The notes under the pieces are model-generated. The model saw nothing but the letters and a program-made list of their open reading frames with translations, ran no database searches and was not told the DNA's origin. From the NCBI RefSeq assembly GCF_009765275.1, contig NZ_VOPH01000003.1, forward strand, positions 496,001-560,000: a stretch of 64,000 bases of DNA, read 5' to 3'. Below, piece after piece: positions 24,316 to 33,046 of the stretch. How positions within the stretch are numbered: the stretch's first letter is position 1; each line of letters begins with the position of its first letter. Source of the DNA: Chachezhania sediminis. GTDB lineage: Bacteria; Pseudomonadota; Alphaproteobacteria; Rhodobacterales; Rhodobacteraceae. A program made the position numbers and the translations under genes.

Positions 24316-24816
24316 GTAATAATGGTGTCTTTGTCGCCAGGGGGAACGCCGTGAAGTCGGGCGGGCATTTGTTGCGGAAGGCTTCGCGGCCCTGTTTCGC
24401 CTCGGTCCGGTGGAACAGGCGCTTTGCAGGCGGTCGTCTTCCATCAGCGGACTGTCGAAATCCAACATCGCGGCGGTCTCGTGAAGCCGCCGAATACGCG
24501 CCAGGGCATTGACAGGGCCGTTGGCCAGACGTTTCGCCAAAGTCAGGCTTTCTTCTAAGAAGGACTCTGCTGCGACGACCCGGTTTACGAGGACCCAGTC
24601 CAACGCCTGCTTGGCTGACAGCCGGTCGGACAGCAGCGTCATTTCGCGCGCCCGGGCCTGGCCCACACGACGGGCGAGAAGCCAGCCCGACCCGCGGTCC
24701 AGCACCGCGGTGTCCAGGTCGCGGGCAAGCGACCCCGAAAACGCATTCATTGCCTCTGGCCGGTTCAGCGCCAGGACGGCAACGCCGTCGACATTGTCTA
24801 TCAAGAGGTCAGGCAT
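24316..24816 (-). pseudogene. Enoyl-CoA hydratase/isomerase remnant (deletion plus frameshift)
   Basis: From ATG 24816 the frame encodes the crotonase start MPDLLIDNVDGVAVLALNRP. It then jumps after DLDTAV directly to LDRGSGWLLARRVG. The region holding the oxyanion-hole and catalytic Glu segments (about 100 residues) is therefore deleted in frame. After DDRLQSA the frame is wrong, and the true C-terminus (FHRTEAKQGREAFRNKCPPDF) continues in another frame. Both lesions show an inactive gene. It lies 2 bases downstream of the TRAP permease stop, so it was once part of that operon, and it now runs into the ligase gene. Confidence 0.85.
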
Positions 24817-24817
24817 G

Positions 24818-26755
24818 TCAGGCTCGCGCGACGGTTGGTTCGGGCAGGCGGAACACCGGTACAAAACGGATCGCCAGACCCGACAGGATCAAAAGGACGA
24901 TGCCGAAGGCCGCGCATTCCAGTTGGGTGATGCCCAGCATGGCGATCCCCGGAGAGGCCAGCGACAGGCCCGCGATCAGCAGGGCGCCGCGCAGCAGAAG
25001 TCCCCAGACCTTGTCAGAGATCCCGCCGAAGCCCAGCATGTAGCCCTGGAGCGACCATGAGATCGCCGCGACTCCGCAGATCGCCGTCGCCACCGCGATC
25101 GCGATTTGCAATGGCGTGCCCTGCAACACCAGCGCCGGGTTGAGCACGAAGAAGAAGGGCACGAAGTACATCACGCTGGCCAGCCGCATGGCGTGGAAAC
25201 CGATCTTGATCGCCGAGACCTTGGCGATGGCGGCGGCGGCATAGGTGGCGATGGCCACCGGCGGGGTGATGAAGGACAGCATGCCCCAGTACATGACGAA
25301 GAGGTGCACCGCGATGGGTTCGAACCCCACCTTGACCAGCGCCGGGACCATGACGATCGCGAGGAAGATGTAGCAGGCCGATACTGTCATCCCCATGCCC
25401 AGCACAAAGGATGTGAGCGCCCCCATGATGAGCAGCATGATCGGTGTGTCCCCGGCCAGGAACACAAGCTCTGTCGAGAGCGTGCTGAGAATGCCGGTGG
25501 CCGCCAGCCCGCCGGCGATCATGCCGATGGCGAGGATCACGGCAATGATCTCCGACAACCCGCGCCCGATGCCCGCGATCATGTCGCGGATACCGGCAAG
25601 GGACAGGCGGTTTTCGGCGCGAATTTGGTTCACGACCAGCAGAAGCCCGGTCGCGTAAAAGGCCGCGCGGCTTTCGTTCATGCCTTGCGCCAGCATCGTG
25701 ATCAGCACCACGAAGACGATCAGGTAGTGCCATCCGCCCTTGAGCGCCGCCAAAAGCGTCGGCAGTTCCGATCGCGGCACGCCGCGCAGCCCCCTGCGGG
25801 CGGCATAGGCGTCGACCTGAAGCATGAGGCCGAAGTAGAACAGAGCCGCCGGAATGGCCGCGGCCATGGCGACCTCGACGTAAGGCACCGCGAGGAAGGT
25901 CGCCATGATGAAGGCGGTGGTGCCCATGACGGGCGGGGTCAACACGCCCCCGGTGGAGGCGACGGCCTCGATCCCGCCTGCGTAAGAGGCAGAGAAGCCG
26001 GTCTTTTTCATCGCCGGGATCGACACCGAGCCCGAGGTCATGACGTTGGAAATCACGCTGCCGCTGATCGAGGCTTGCAGCGCGCTGGAGACGACCGCCA
26101 CATGGGCCGCCCCGCCGCGCACCGTGCCCATGAGCGCAAAGGCCACATCGTTGAAGAACTTGGCCGCACCGGTGAACTGAAGCGCGAGGCCGAAGACGAT
26201 GAAGCCCACCACGAGGTCGGCAAAGGCCCGCATCGGGATGCCGAAGACGCTTTCGAAGCTGTAAAGGTGATAGGCCGCGACCTCGGGCAGAGGCAGCGAC
26301 ATGCTGTTGAGCGGGCCGGGCATCTTGTCGGCGAACGTCGGGTAGAGCGACACGAAGAAAACGACCAGTGTCAGCGGCCAGCCATTGGTGCGCCGCGCTG
26401 CCTCGAGGATGAGAACCCAGAGCATCGCGGCGACGATCTGCGCGTCGAGCGGCGCGATGAACTGCCAGCTCGAAAAGACGATGTCTTCCGCGTGGGCGAC
26501 CAGAAAGGCCGACCCGCCGAGGGACAGGGCAAAGAGCAGCCAGTCGATCCAGCCCGGCACCGCCGTCGTGGTGCGTTTGAAGGGCACGATCAGGAAGATC
26601 AGCGGAAAGAAGACAAGGGTCAGGACATACAGGAACGTCTGGCCGTTCATCACCACGCCGATGGCTCGGCTGAAGAGGAAGGTCTGGTTGACGGTCAGCA
26701 ATAGTCCCGCCAGGGAAAACAGCAGGATGATCCATCTCTTGAGAGTGAGCGACAT
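24818..26755 (-). CDS. TRAP transporter fused permease (DctQM fusion, TAXI type)
   Basis: This 645-residue membrane protein has about 16-18 hydrophobic helices. A short N-terminal DctQ-like part is fused to a DctM domain with SVSIPAMKKTGFSASYAGGIEAVASTGG (in part), PPVMGTTAFIMATFL and the second-half SFITPPVAIATYAAAAIAK. Such fusions partner with TAXI-type binding proteins, and one is encoded 87 bases upstream on the same strand. The start at 26755 (MSLTLKRWI) fits; a longer frame to 26845 would overlap the binding-protein gene. The substrate is unknown, but the operon context suggests a carboxylate of the acyl-CoA pathway. Confidence 0.93.
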   Translation of the reverse strand: MSLTLKRWIILLFSLAGLLLTVNQTFLFSRAIGVVMNGQTFLYVLTLVFFPLIFLIVPFKRTTTAVPGWIDWLLFALSLGGSAFLVAHAEDIVFSSWQFIAPLDAQIVAAMLWVLILEAARRTNGWPLTLVVFFVSLYPTFADKMPGPLNSMSLPLPEVAAYHLYSFESVFGIPMRAFADLVVGFIVFGLALQFTGAAKFFNDVAFALMGTVRGGAAHVAVVSSALQASISGSVISNVMTSGSVSIPAMKKTGFSASYAGGIEAVASTGGVLTPPVMGTTAFIMATFLAVPYVEVAMAAAIPAALFYFGLMLQVDAYAARRGLRGVPRSELPTLLAALKGGWHYLIVFVVLITMLAQGMNESRAAFYATGLLLVVNQIRAENRLSLAGIRDMIAGIGRGLSEIIAVILAIGMIAGGLAATGILSTLSTELVFLAGDTPIMLLIMGALTSFVLGMGMTVSACYIFLAIVMVPALVKVGFEPIAVHLFVMYWGMLSFITPPVAIATYAAAAIAKVSAIKIGFHAMRLASVMYFVPFFFVLNPALVLQGTPLQIAIAVATAICGVAAISWSLQGYMLGFGGISDKVWGLLLRGALLIAGLSLASPGIAMLGITQLECAAFGIVLLILSGLAIRFVPVFRLPEPTVARA

Positions 26756-26841
26756 ATCGACCCCGGGGCGTTTGATGGAATGAACCGGACAAGCCGGCAA
26801 CGACACGTGCCCGACCGCCTGGGCCGGGCACGTGAGGGGGA

Positions 26842-28017
26842 TCACCAGTCGCGGACAGGCACGTCGAAGCCGCCGGCTTCGAGCATCTTGATGCGCGTGG
26901 CCTTCCAGGCCGCCGCGAATTCGTCGTCGTCCGAGATGTTCATCGCGACCACCGCGTCCCAGGCCGCCTTCAGCGCGTCCTGACGGGCCACGAGCCTGTC
27001 GTTGTGCGCCTGCATTTCGTCTGTCCAGACGCCCGCATCCTTGAAATAGGCAATGGCGCCGTCGTGGAACGGGACGGTGTATTCCAGGATCTGGCGATCC
27101 AGCGCCAGCCCGTAGGTGGTCGGGGTCGCGCCATTGATATCGTCGAAATTGTCGTAGATCGCCGACAGCATCGCCTGGACATAGCCCGCGTCACGGTCTG
27201 CGGTGGTGTTCAGAAGCATGTCGGGATAGCTGGCCATTTCGATCCCGCCCTCGGGGATGTTCACGCCTTCGGTCACGACCTTCTGAATCCAGCGCGGATC
27301 GGTGGCGCGGATTCTCTCCCAGCAGGCGTCATTGTCGAAGGGCACCGGCACCCATGCCAGCCCGCGCGACGAGGCGTCGGCCTTGACCGACGTGCCGGAG
27401 TTCGTCGAGGTGAAATAGACGTCGGCCTGATCGTTGATATAGGCATCGACCGACGCGCCAAAACCCGGCACCTCGACCTTTTCGACATCGTCCCAGGTCA
27501 TGTCACCGCACGCGATCACCAGCGCCTGAAGCGCCCCCTGGATCGAGGGCGAGCCCTGGACATAGGCGATGCGCAGCCCGCGCAGGTCACCGGGGCCTGC
27601 GACGTTCTCGGCCAGGTCCGGCGCGATGGCCAGACCGAAGCCCTGGTCGGTCATGCTGGTCATGACCAGACGGACGGGCTGCGGACCCCAGTCCTTGGCG
27701 CCGAACTGGTACGCGCCTTCCTGTGCGAAATAGACGTCGAAGCCGGCCAGGACAAAGTCCGCGCGACCGGCCTTGAGCGTGGATTGCTGGGCGACGCCGT
27801 TTCCGGCGCTGATGACCCGCAGGTTCACGCCGTCGTTCTGCTTGAGCGCGCTGCTGATCGCCACGGCGGCGGAATGCATTGCGCCGCCGGTGTCATAGGT
27901 CGTCCAGACGACCGTGCGGGGCAGGGCGTCGTCCTGCGCAAAGACGGCCGGTGCCCCCATGGTCAGCGACGTCGCCAGCGCGGCGCCCGCAAGGGTGCGA
28001 AGTTTGGTTGTTAACAT
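26842..28017 (-). CDS. TAXI family TRAP transporter substrate-binding protein
   Basis: This 391-residue protein has a Sec signal peptide (TLAGAALATSLTMGAPAVFA) and TAXI-family features: WTTYDTGGAMHSAAVAISSAL (in part), ISAGNGVAQQSTLKAGRADFVL (in part) and RGLRIAYVQGSPSIQGALQAL. TAXI proteins are the second class of TRAP binding proteins and work with fused permeases such as the one encoded just downstream. It comes after an SDR gene with a 57-base gap that contains a hairpin. Confidence 0.9.
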   Translation of the reverse strand: MLTTKLRTLAGAALATSLTMGAPAVFAQDDALPRTVVWTTYDTGGAMHSAAVAISSALKQNDGVNLRVISAGNGVAQQSTLKAGRADFVLAGFDVYFAQEGAYQFGAKDWGPQPVRLVMTSMTDQGFGLAIAPDLAENVAGPGDLRGLRIAYVQGSPSIQGALQALVIACGDMTWDDVEKVEVPGFGASVDAYINDQADVYFTSTNSGTSVKADASSRGLAWVPVPFDNDACWERIRATDPRWIQKVVTEGVNIPEGGIEMASYPDMLLNTTADRDAGYVQAMLSAIYDNFDDINGATPTTYGLALDRQILEYTVPFHDGAIAYFKDAGVWTDEMQAHNDRLVARQDALKAAWDAVVAMNISDDDEFAAAWKATRIKMLEAGGFDVPVRDW

Positions 28018-28038
28018 GGTAGTCCTCCCTGTTTTTTT

Positions 28039-28062
28039 GCGCGGACACTCCCCTGTCCGCGC
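28039..28062 (-). promoter_or_regulatory. Intercistronic hairpin between the SDR and TAXI genes
   Basis: Perfect nine-base arms (GCGCGGACA on either strand, 28039-28047 and 28054-28062) with a six-base loop lie between the SDR stop (28075) and the TAXI start (28017). On the minus strand the stem is followed by an A-run, not a T-run, so it is more likely an mRNA processing or stability element for the abundant binding protein than a terminator. Confidence 0.5.
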
Positions 28063-28074
28063 GTTTGGTATCGA

Positions 28075-28845
28075 TCACACGTTGATGTTCATGCCGCCAT
28101 CGATGCCGAGGTTCTGCCCGGTGATGTAGGACGCGCTGTCGGACAGCAGGAAGGCCACCGGGCGCACCACTTCGCTTGTTTCGGCCCAGTAGCCCATTGG
28201 GATGCGGGACAGGATGCTGTCGCGGAACTTCTCGCCCCGGACGGTTTCCGTCATCGGGGTCTCGACCACGCCGAAGCTGACCGAGTTGGAACGGATGCCG
28301 TAGCGCGCCCATTCCTTGGCCGCGGTCATCGAGATGCCGAAGATGCCGGCCTTGGCGGCGGCATAGTTGATCTGCCCGATGGAACCGCCCCGGCCCGCGA
28401 TGGACGACACATGCACCATCGCGCCGATGTTGCGGCTTTCCCCGTCCACGGCGCGTTCGAGGATCGCGCGGCCCACGGCCTGCGTCCAGATATAGGCACC
28501 GGTCAGATGCACCCGGATAACGTCGTCCCACTGGCTGTGGGTCATCTTCTTGATCATCGCGGGACGGGTGATCCCGGCATTGTTGACGAGGCCGGTGAGG
28601 GTGAGACCCTTTTTGCCGATATCCGCGACCGTGGCGGCGGCGAAATCGGCGTCGGAGACGTCGCCGGTATAGACCAGGGCCTGCGGGATATCGGCCTTCA
28701 GCGCCTCGAGCGCCTCGCCGTTCAGGTCAATGCCGATGGGCGTGCCGCCAAGATCGGCGATCATACCGGCGAGCGCGCGCCCGATGCCCTGTCCCGCACC
28801 GGTGACGACGATGACCTTGCCTTCGAGTGTTCCGAGATTCTGCAC
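28075..28845 (-). CDS. Short-chain dehydrogenase/reductase
   Basis: This 256-residue classical SDR has the nucleotide motif TGAGQGIG, LVNNAGI, the catalytic Ser in HVSSIAG, the Tyr-Lys pair in NYAAAKAG, and the C-terminal ITGQNLGIDGGM. An acidic residue at the end of strand 2 (GIDLNGE) suggests NAD(H). In this operon it probably oxidises a hydroxyacyl-CoA, as a 3-hydroxyacyl-CoA or similar dehydrogenase. It lies 10 bases downstream of the DUF35 gene. Confidence 0.9.
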   Translation of the reverse strand: MQNLGTLEGKVIVVTGAGQGIGRALAGMIADLGGTPIGIDLNGEALEALKADIPQALVYTGDVSDADFAAATVADIGKKGLTLTGLVNNAGITRPAMIKKMTHSQWDDVIRVHLTGAYIWTQAVGRAILERAVDGESRNIGAMVHVSSIAGRGGSIGQINYAAAKAGIFGISMTAAKEWARYGIRSNSVSFGVVETPMTETVRGEKFRDSILSRIPMGYWAETSEVVRPVAFLLSDSASYITGQNLGIDGGMNINV

Positions 28846-28855
28846 TGTTGTTTCC

Positions 28856-29248
28856 TCAGTTTGTGTCGCGCGCGAGGCGGAAAACCGCAGCGGTCAACCC
28901 CTCGGGATGTTTCTGGAAATCCACCCGGACCGGATCGCCGATGGCGACCGCATCGTCGGCGTCGACGATCTGCGTCATGATCGTCGGCCCCTCCTCGAGC
29001 GTGACATAGGCCACGACGCGCAGAGGCTTCTCGGGGATCCGGGTGACGGCGAGGCTGTAGATCACGCCCTTGCCTGAGGCCGGGACGAAGCGGATCGCCT
29101 CTGACCGGCAGAAGGGGCAGATCGCGCGCGGGTAGTGATGCGCTTCGCCGCAGCTCTCACAGCGCGCAATCAGGAAATCGCCAGCCTCGGTGCCCTGCCA
29201 GAAGGGCAGGGCGTCGAAATTCACGGCGGCAAGGTCAGCGAGGGTCAT
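28856..29248 (-). CDS. Zn-ribbon/OB-fold (DUF35) thiolase partner protein
   Basis: This 130-residue protein has a rubredoxin-like zinc ribbon (CESCGEAHHYPRAICPFC, four cysteines near residues 30-50) followed by an OB-fold. DUF35 proteins bind CoA and partner with lipid-transfer-type thiolases or aldolases, for example next to Ltp2 in steroid side-chain degradation, and with HMG-CoA synthase in archaea. The gene lies 1 base from the stop of such a thiolase-like gene, which strongly supports a complex. Confidence 0.9.
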   Translation of the reverse strand: MTLADLAAVNFDALPFWQGTEAGDFLIARCESCGEAHHYPRAICPFCRSEAIRFVPASGKGVIYSLAVTRIPEKPLRVVAYVTLEEGPTIMTQIVDADDAVAIGDPVRVDFQKHPEGLTAAVFRLARDTN

Positions 29249-29249
29249 G

Positions 29250-30401
29250 TCAGAGCCTTTCGAGAATGAGCGTCGCGCTTCCGTGGCGCGTGGCCAGCGA
29301 GCCGCCGGTGCCATGCGCCAGCGCCAGGTCGCAGCCGGGGACCTGAACCGCCGGATGCGCCTCGCCGCGCAGCTGGCGGACGGCTTCGATGACCTTGGTC
29401 ATGCCCCCCCGGTTCGAGGGGTGGTTGTTGCACAGCCCGCCGCCATCGGTGTTGAACGGCAGCTTTCCCTGTCCCGAGATCAGATTGCCATCGGCGACAA
29501 AGGCGCCGCCCTTGCCCTTTTCGCAGAACCCGAGGTCTTCGAGCGCGACCAGAACCGTGATGGTGAAGCTGTCGTAGATCGAGGCGTATTTGATGTCTGC
29601 AGGCGTGACGCCCGCCTCGGCAAAGGCCCGTGGGCCCGAGATCGCGCCCGCCGAGGTGGTCAGATCCACGCGCCCGGCCGAAGGATGCTTCACCGCCTCG
29701 CCGTTGCCCCGGACCTTGACCAGCGGCCGGTTCAGTGACTTGGCGACTGCCTCGCTGGTCACGACCAGCGCGCCGCCGCCGTCGCTGACAACGCAGCAAT
29801 CGAGTCGGTGCAGCGGTGCTGAAACGAGGGGGGAGTTCACCACGTCATCGACCGTCACCACCTTGCGCAGCATGGCGCGCTCGTTGTGTTGCGCGTGCTG
29901 CGAGGCGGCGACCTTGATCCAGGCCAACTGTTCGGAGGTGGTGCCGAATTCGTACATGTGCCGCGCCGCGACCATGCCGTACATTTCGACCACCGAGGGG
30001 GCGAAAAGCCCCTCGAAGGGCGTGTCGGGCGTCGGGCTGGGCGGCATCTTGGCCGATTTCATGCCTGCAGCGCGGGGCCGCCCCGCCAGGGTGATCAGTG
30101 CGACATTGCATTTTCCTGCGGCAATGGCCTGTGCGGCATGGGCCACGTGGATCAGATAGGACGAGCCGCCCGTTTCGGTGCTGTCGACATGATGCACGTC
30201 GAGGTTCATGTATTCGAGCATCGACATCGCGCCGAGGCCCGGCGCATCGCCGGCGCAGAAATAGCCGTCGACATCGTCGAAACTCAGCCCTGCGTCGGCC
30301 AGCGCCCCGGCCGCGCTCTGCATGTGCAGCTGCGCCACCGAGATGCCCTCGGCCTTGCGGGTCGGGTGCTCGTAGGCCCCCATGATATAGGCCGCGCTCA
30401 T
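29250..30401 (-). CDS. Lipid-transfer-type thiolase-like protein (possible Ltp2-like aldolase/thiolase)
   Basis: This 383-residue protein of the SCP2-type thiolase family has ISVAQLHMQSAAGALADAGL (in part), a glycine-rich end of the first half, TRHGSATLILE at the C-terminus, and ALAHGTGGSLAT. At the usual nucleophilic Cys position the sequence reads DSTETGGSSYL, with no Cys. Ltp2-type retro-aldolases also lack canonical thiolase catalysis and need a DUF35 partner, and one is encoded 1 base downstream. The start overlaps the upstream dehydrogenase stop as ATGA. It may cleave a branched hydroxyacyl-CoA; a true thiolase with a displaced Cys remains possible. Confidence 0.8.
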   Translation of the reverse strand: MSAAYIMGAYEHPTRKAEGISVAQLHMQSAAGALADAGLSFDDVDGYFCAGDAPGLGAMSMLEYMNLDVHHVDSTETGGSSYLIHVAHAAQAIAAGKCNVALITLAGRPRAAGMKSAKMPPSPTPDTPFEGLFAPSVVEMYGMVAARHMYEFGTTSEQLAWIKVAASQHAQHNERAMLRKVVTVDDVVNSPLVSAPLHRLDCCVVSDGGGALVVTSEAVAKSLNRPLVKVRGNGEAVKHPSAGRVDLTTSAGAISGPRAFAEAGVTPADIKYASIYDSFTITVLVALEDLGFCEKGKGGAFVADGNLISGQGKLPFNTDGGGLCNNHPSNRGGMTKVIEAVRQLRGEAHPAVQVPGCDLALAHGTGGSLATRHGSATLILERL

Positions 30402-31528
30402 TGTGCCACCTCGCGTTGCAGTTCGATCTCTTCGGCCAGCGTGGCGGCGCGACGGCGCAGGGCGCCCGCTTCCTGTCCCATCATCGCCTGAAGGAAGATC
30501 AGCCGCCGGAAATAATGGCCGATGGCCATTTCGTCGGTCATGCCCATGCCTCCGTGCAATTGAATGGACGTCTCGCCCACGAGCTTCGCCGCGCGGCAGA
30601 CCCGGGCCCGTGCCCTGTCGAGCAATTCGCCCGGCGCCTCGATCCCGTCGGCACCGAAGGCGGCAAGGTCGGCCATGCTGCGGGCGAACTCGACCTCGAC
30701 CATCATGTCGGCGGTCAGGTGGCGCAGGGCCTGGAAGCTGGCGAGCTTGCGCCCGAATTGTTCGCGTTCGTTGAGATAGGCGGCGGTCAGGGCGAGCGCC
30801 CGGTCCATCGTGCCCACCGTATCGGCGCAGAGCGCGGCCACGGCCAGCGCCTCGGCATGGGTCAGCGCGGCCACGGCCCCAGCGCCGCGACCCAGGATCG
30901 CCCCGGCCGGGACACGGACCTGCGTCAGCACCAACCGCGCCAGGTGGCGGCCGTCGACGGCGCGGTAGGGGGTAACCTCCAGCCCCGGAGCGTCACGGTC
31001 GAGCAGGACGAGGCAGGTCTCGGCCCCGCCGGTGCGCAGCAGGAAAACGCCGGTCGCCGGGCCCGCCTCGCAAAGCGCGACCTCGCCCGTCACCACCAGC
31101 GCGTCGCCGTCTGCGGTTGCCGTGGGGCAGGGGGCGTCGCTGTCGCAGGGCAGGCCGAAGCCTGCGGGGGCGGCGATGACCTGACCCGCCGCGATGTCGG
31201 CCAGAAGCGTATTGGTCGCCGCGCCGGGAAGGCGGGTCAGTGCCCCGGCTGCGACCACGGCGCTGGCGATGAAGGGCTCGGGCAGTTTCGCCCCGCCCAT
31301 CGCCCCGGCCAGGGTCGCCGCTTCCGCCGCGCCCATGCCCAGGCCGCCCTGATCCTCGCCCGCCAGAATGCCCAGCCAGCCCATCTGAGCCATCTCGGCC
31401 CAGCGGTCGGGCGAAAAGCCATTGGATGCGCGCACCGCCTCATCCGCGATCCCCCCGGCCCAGCGGGCGGCGGTGTCGTGGATCATCCGGGCTTCGTCAC
31501 TTTGGTTCAGGTGTTCGAGAAAGGTCAT
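30398..31528 (-). CDS. Acyl-CoA dehydrogenase, probable subunit of a heteromeric enzyme
   Basis: This 376-residue acyl-CoA dehydrogenase-fold protein has EDQGGLGMGAAEAA, EREQFGRKLASFQALRH and LHGGMGMTDEMAIGHYFRRL. The usual IYEGT catalytic-base motif is absent. Its start overlaps the stop of the dehydrogenase at 31525 as ATGA. Adjacent, coupled dehydrogenase genes of this type form alpha2beta2 enzymes in steroid side-chain catabolism (FadE-type pairs), so I infer a heterotetramer. The next gene encodes the Ltp2-like protein. Confidence 0.87.
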   Translation of the reverse strand: MTFLEHLNQSDEARMIHDTAARWAGGIADEAVRASNGFSPDRWAEMAQMGWLGILAGEDQGGLGMGAAEAATLAGAMGGAKLPEPFIASAVVAAGALTRLPGAATNTLLADIAAGQVIAAPAGFGLPCDSDAPCPTATADGDALVVTGEVALCEAGPATGVFLLRTGGAETCLVLLDRDAPGLEVTPYRAVDGRHLARLVLTQVRVPAGAILGRGAGAVAALTHAEALAVAALCADTVGTMDRALALTAAYLNEREQFGRKLASFQALRHLTADMMVEVEFARSMADLAAFGADGIEAPGELLDRARARVCRAAKLVGETSIQLHGGMGMTDEMAIGHYFRRLIFLQAMMGQEAGALRRRAATLAEEIELQREVAQ

Positions 31529-32757
31529 GCCCGTCCGTCCAATGCCATCTTTGCCAGGATGTCCCGCTGGATCTGGTTGGTGCCGCCATAGATCGAGGCG
31601 GCGCGACCGAAGAGGTATTCGCCCACCGCCCCGTCGAAGAAGCCGGGTGAAAGGCCGTCCAGATCCTCAAACGCGGACTCGAACTCCTTCCCCCGCGCGG
31701 CGGCCATCGGCCCCAGCGCAGAGACGATCATCGCCTGCAAGGTCTGCTGGATCTGCGCGCTTTGCAGTTTCAAGATCGAGGGGCCGGTCAGCGCCGAGGG
31801 CGCGCCGGGACCGGCCGACAGAAGCCGGATCTCGGTGATTTCCATCGCCGTCAGATCGGCCTCGACCCGGGCGAGCTCGGTCAGGAACGCCCCGTCCGAG
31901 GCCAGCCCCCGCGCCCGCGCCAGCCGCTTCAGCCGCTCGATTTGGTTGCGGCAGCGGCCGACATTGGTGATGCCGGTCCGCTCGTTGCCCAGCAGAAACT
32001 TGGCATAATTCCAGCCTTTGCCCCGCTCGCCCACCAGCCCGTCCCGCGGGATCTTCACATCGGTGAAGAAGACCTCGTTCAGGGAATGATTCATGTCGAT
32101 GGAGATGATCGGCTTCACCTCGATCCCGGGCGTGTCCATGTCGAGGACGAAGAACGAGATGCCGTGCTGCTTGCGCTCGCCGTCATCCGTGCGGGCGAGC
32201 AGGAAGATGCGGTCGGCGTATTGCGCCTTCGAGGTCCAGATCTTCTGCCCGTTCAGCAGGTAGTGGTCACCCCTGTCCTCGGCTCGCGTGCGCAGGTTGG
32301 CCAGATCGGACCCGGCACCGGGTTCCGAGAACCCTTGGCACCAGAATTCTTCACCACTCAGGATGCCGGGCAGATAGCGGGCTTTCTGATCGTCTGTGCC
32401 GAAGGTGTAGATCACCGGCCCGACCATCGAGGTGCCGAAAGGCGGGACCGCCGGTGCGCCGCTGCGGGCGAGTTCGAGGTTGAAGACGAAGCGCTGAAGC
32501 TGGGTCCAGCCGGGCCCGCCATGCTCGCGCGGCCAACCGGGGGCGACCCATCCACGGCTTGCCAGTTTTCTGAGGAAAGCCACGATCTCGGGCTTGGCGG
32601 GGACATAACCATTGTCGACCCGTGTTCGCGTTTCGGTCGGCACTGCCTCGGACAGGAACGCCCGCACGCCGTGACGAAAGACGCGCAAGTCGTCGTCGAG
32701 CAAGAGATCAATGTGATCGGCGGGCGATTGCGACCCGCGCTTCGGGTGGTCCGTCAC
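31525..32757 (-). CDS. Acyl-CoA dehydrogenase, partner of the 30398 gene product
   Basis: This 410-residue protein has GFSEPGAGSDLANLRTRAED, NGQKIWTSKAQYAD, MNHSLNEVFFTDVKIP and the C-terminal IYGGTNQIQRDILA, where Gly replaces the catalytic Glu of IYEGT. The base must be elsewhere, as in other enzymes of this branch. The start is a GTG at 32757 that overlaps the stop of a 14-codon upstream frame. First structural gene of a long operon (to 26 kb or beyond). A perfect GntR-type palindrome lies 88 bases upstream. Confidence 0.88.
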   Translation of the reverse strand: MTDHPKRGSQSPADHIDLLLDDDLRVFRHGVRAFLSEAVPTETRTRVDNGYVPAKPEIVAFLRKLASRGWVAPGWPREHGGPGWTQLQRFVFNLELARSGAPAVPPFGTSMVGPVIYTFGTDDQKARYLPGILSGEEFWCQGFSEPGAGSDLANLRTRAEDRGDHYLLNGQKIWTSKAQYADRIFLLARTDDGERKQHGISFFVLDMDTPGIEVKPIISIDMNHSLNEVFFTDVKIPRDGLVGERGKGWNYAKFLLGNERTGITNVGRCRNQIERLKRLARARGLASDGAFLTELARVEADLTAMEITEIRLLSAGPGAPSALTGPSILKLQSAQIQQTLQAMIVSALGPMAAARGKEFESAFEDLDGLSPGFFDGAVGEYLFGRAASIYGGTNQIQRDILAKMALDGRA

Positions 32758-32798
32758 GGGTGAAAGCCCCCCCAGCCGTCGCCAAGTTTTCCCTTCAT
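32754..32798 (-). CDS. Possible 14-residue leader peptide
   Basis: ATG 32798 is preceded by GGAGA at a good distance and opens the frame MKGKLGDGWGGFHP. Its TGA overlaps the GTG start of the acyl-CoA dehydrogenase (GTGA). It could couple translation of the downstream gene, whose own GTG has no clear ribosome site. It could also be a chance frame, or an N-terminus separated by an indel. Confidence 0.35.
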   Translation of the reverse strand: MKGKLGDGWGGFHP

Positions 32799-32844
32799 GG
32801 TCGTCTCCAGGTGTCGTCGTCTATCGGTTGGTATCGGAACCTAT

Positions 32845-32857
32845 TTGGTACTACCAA
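32845..32857. promoter_or_regulatory. GntR operator, subtype TGGTACTnCCA
   Basis: The perfect 13-base palindrome TTGGT-ACT-ACCAA lies 88 bases before the acyl-CoA dehydrogenase start at 32757. A weaker GGTT...AACC dyad adjoins it at 32827-32842. It shares the ACT centre with the sites at 34047, 42522 (minus strand) and 52480. The 289-base gap 32758-33046 holds no other feature besides the short leader frame. Confidence 0.7.
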
Positions 32858-33046
32858 TCAATAAGTAGGGGTATTGACAAAAACTTTGTCCGTCAATGGG
32901 CGAAAATTGAGATTTCCCCGAAAGCCCCGTTCTGGCCTTGTGTCGCTGGCCCCGGTCGCCTTGTGATGCGGGAGGACAACCCGGACATAACCAAGCGGCG
33001 GCGCTTCGATGCGCTACACTGTCGCGAATATGGATACGTCAGGTGA

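Noticed and set aside
22740-24512. Long plus-strand frame opposite the acyl-CoA ligase
   Set aside because: It mirrors the ligase codons, shows no motif and crosses into a pseudogene; shadow frame.
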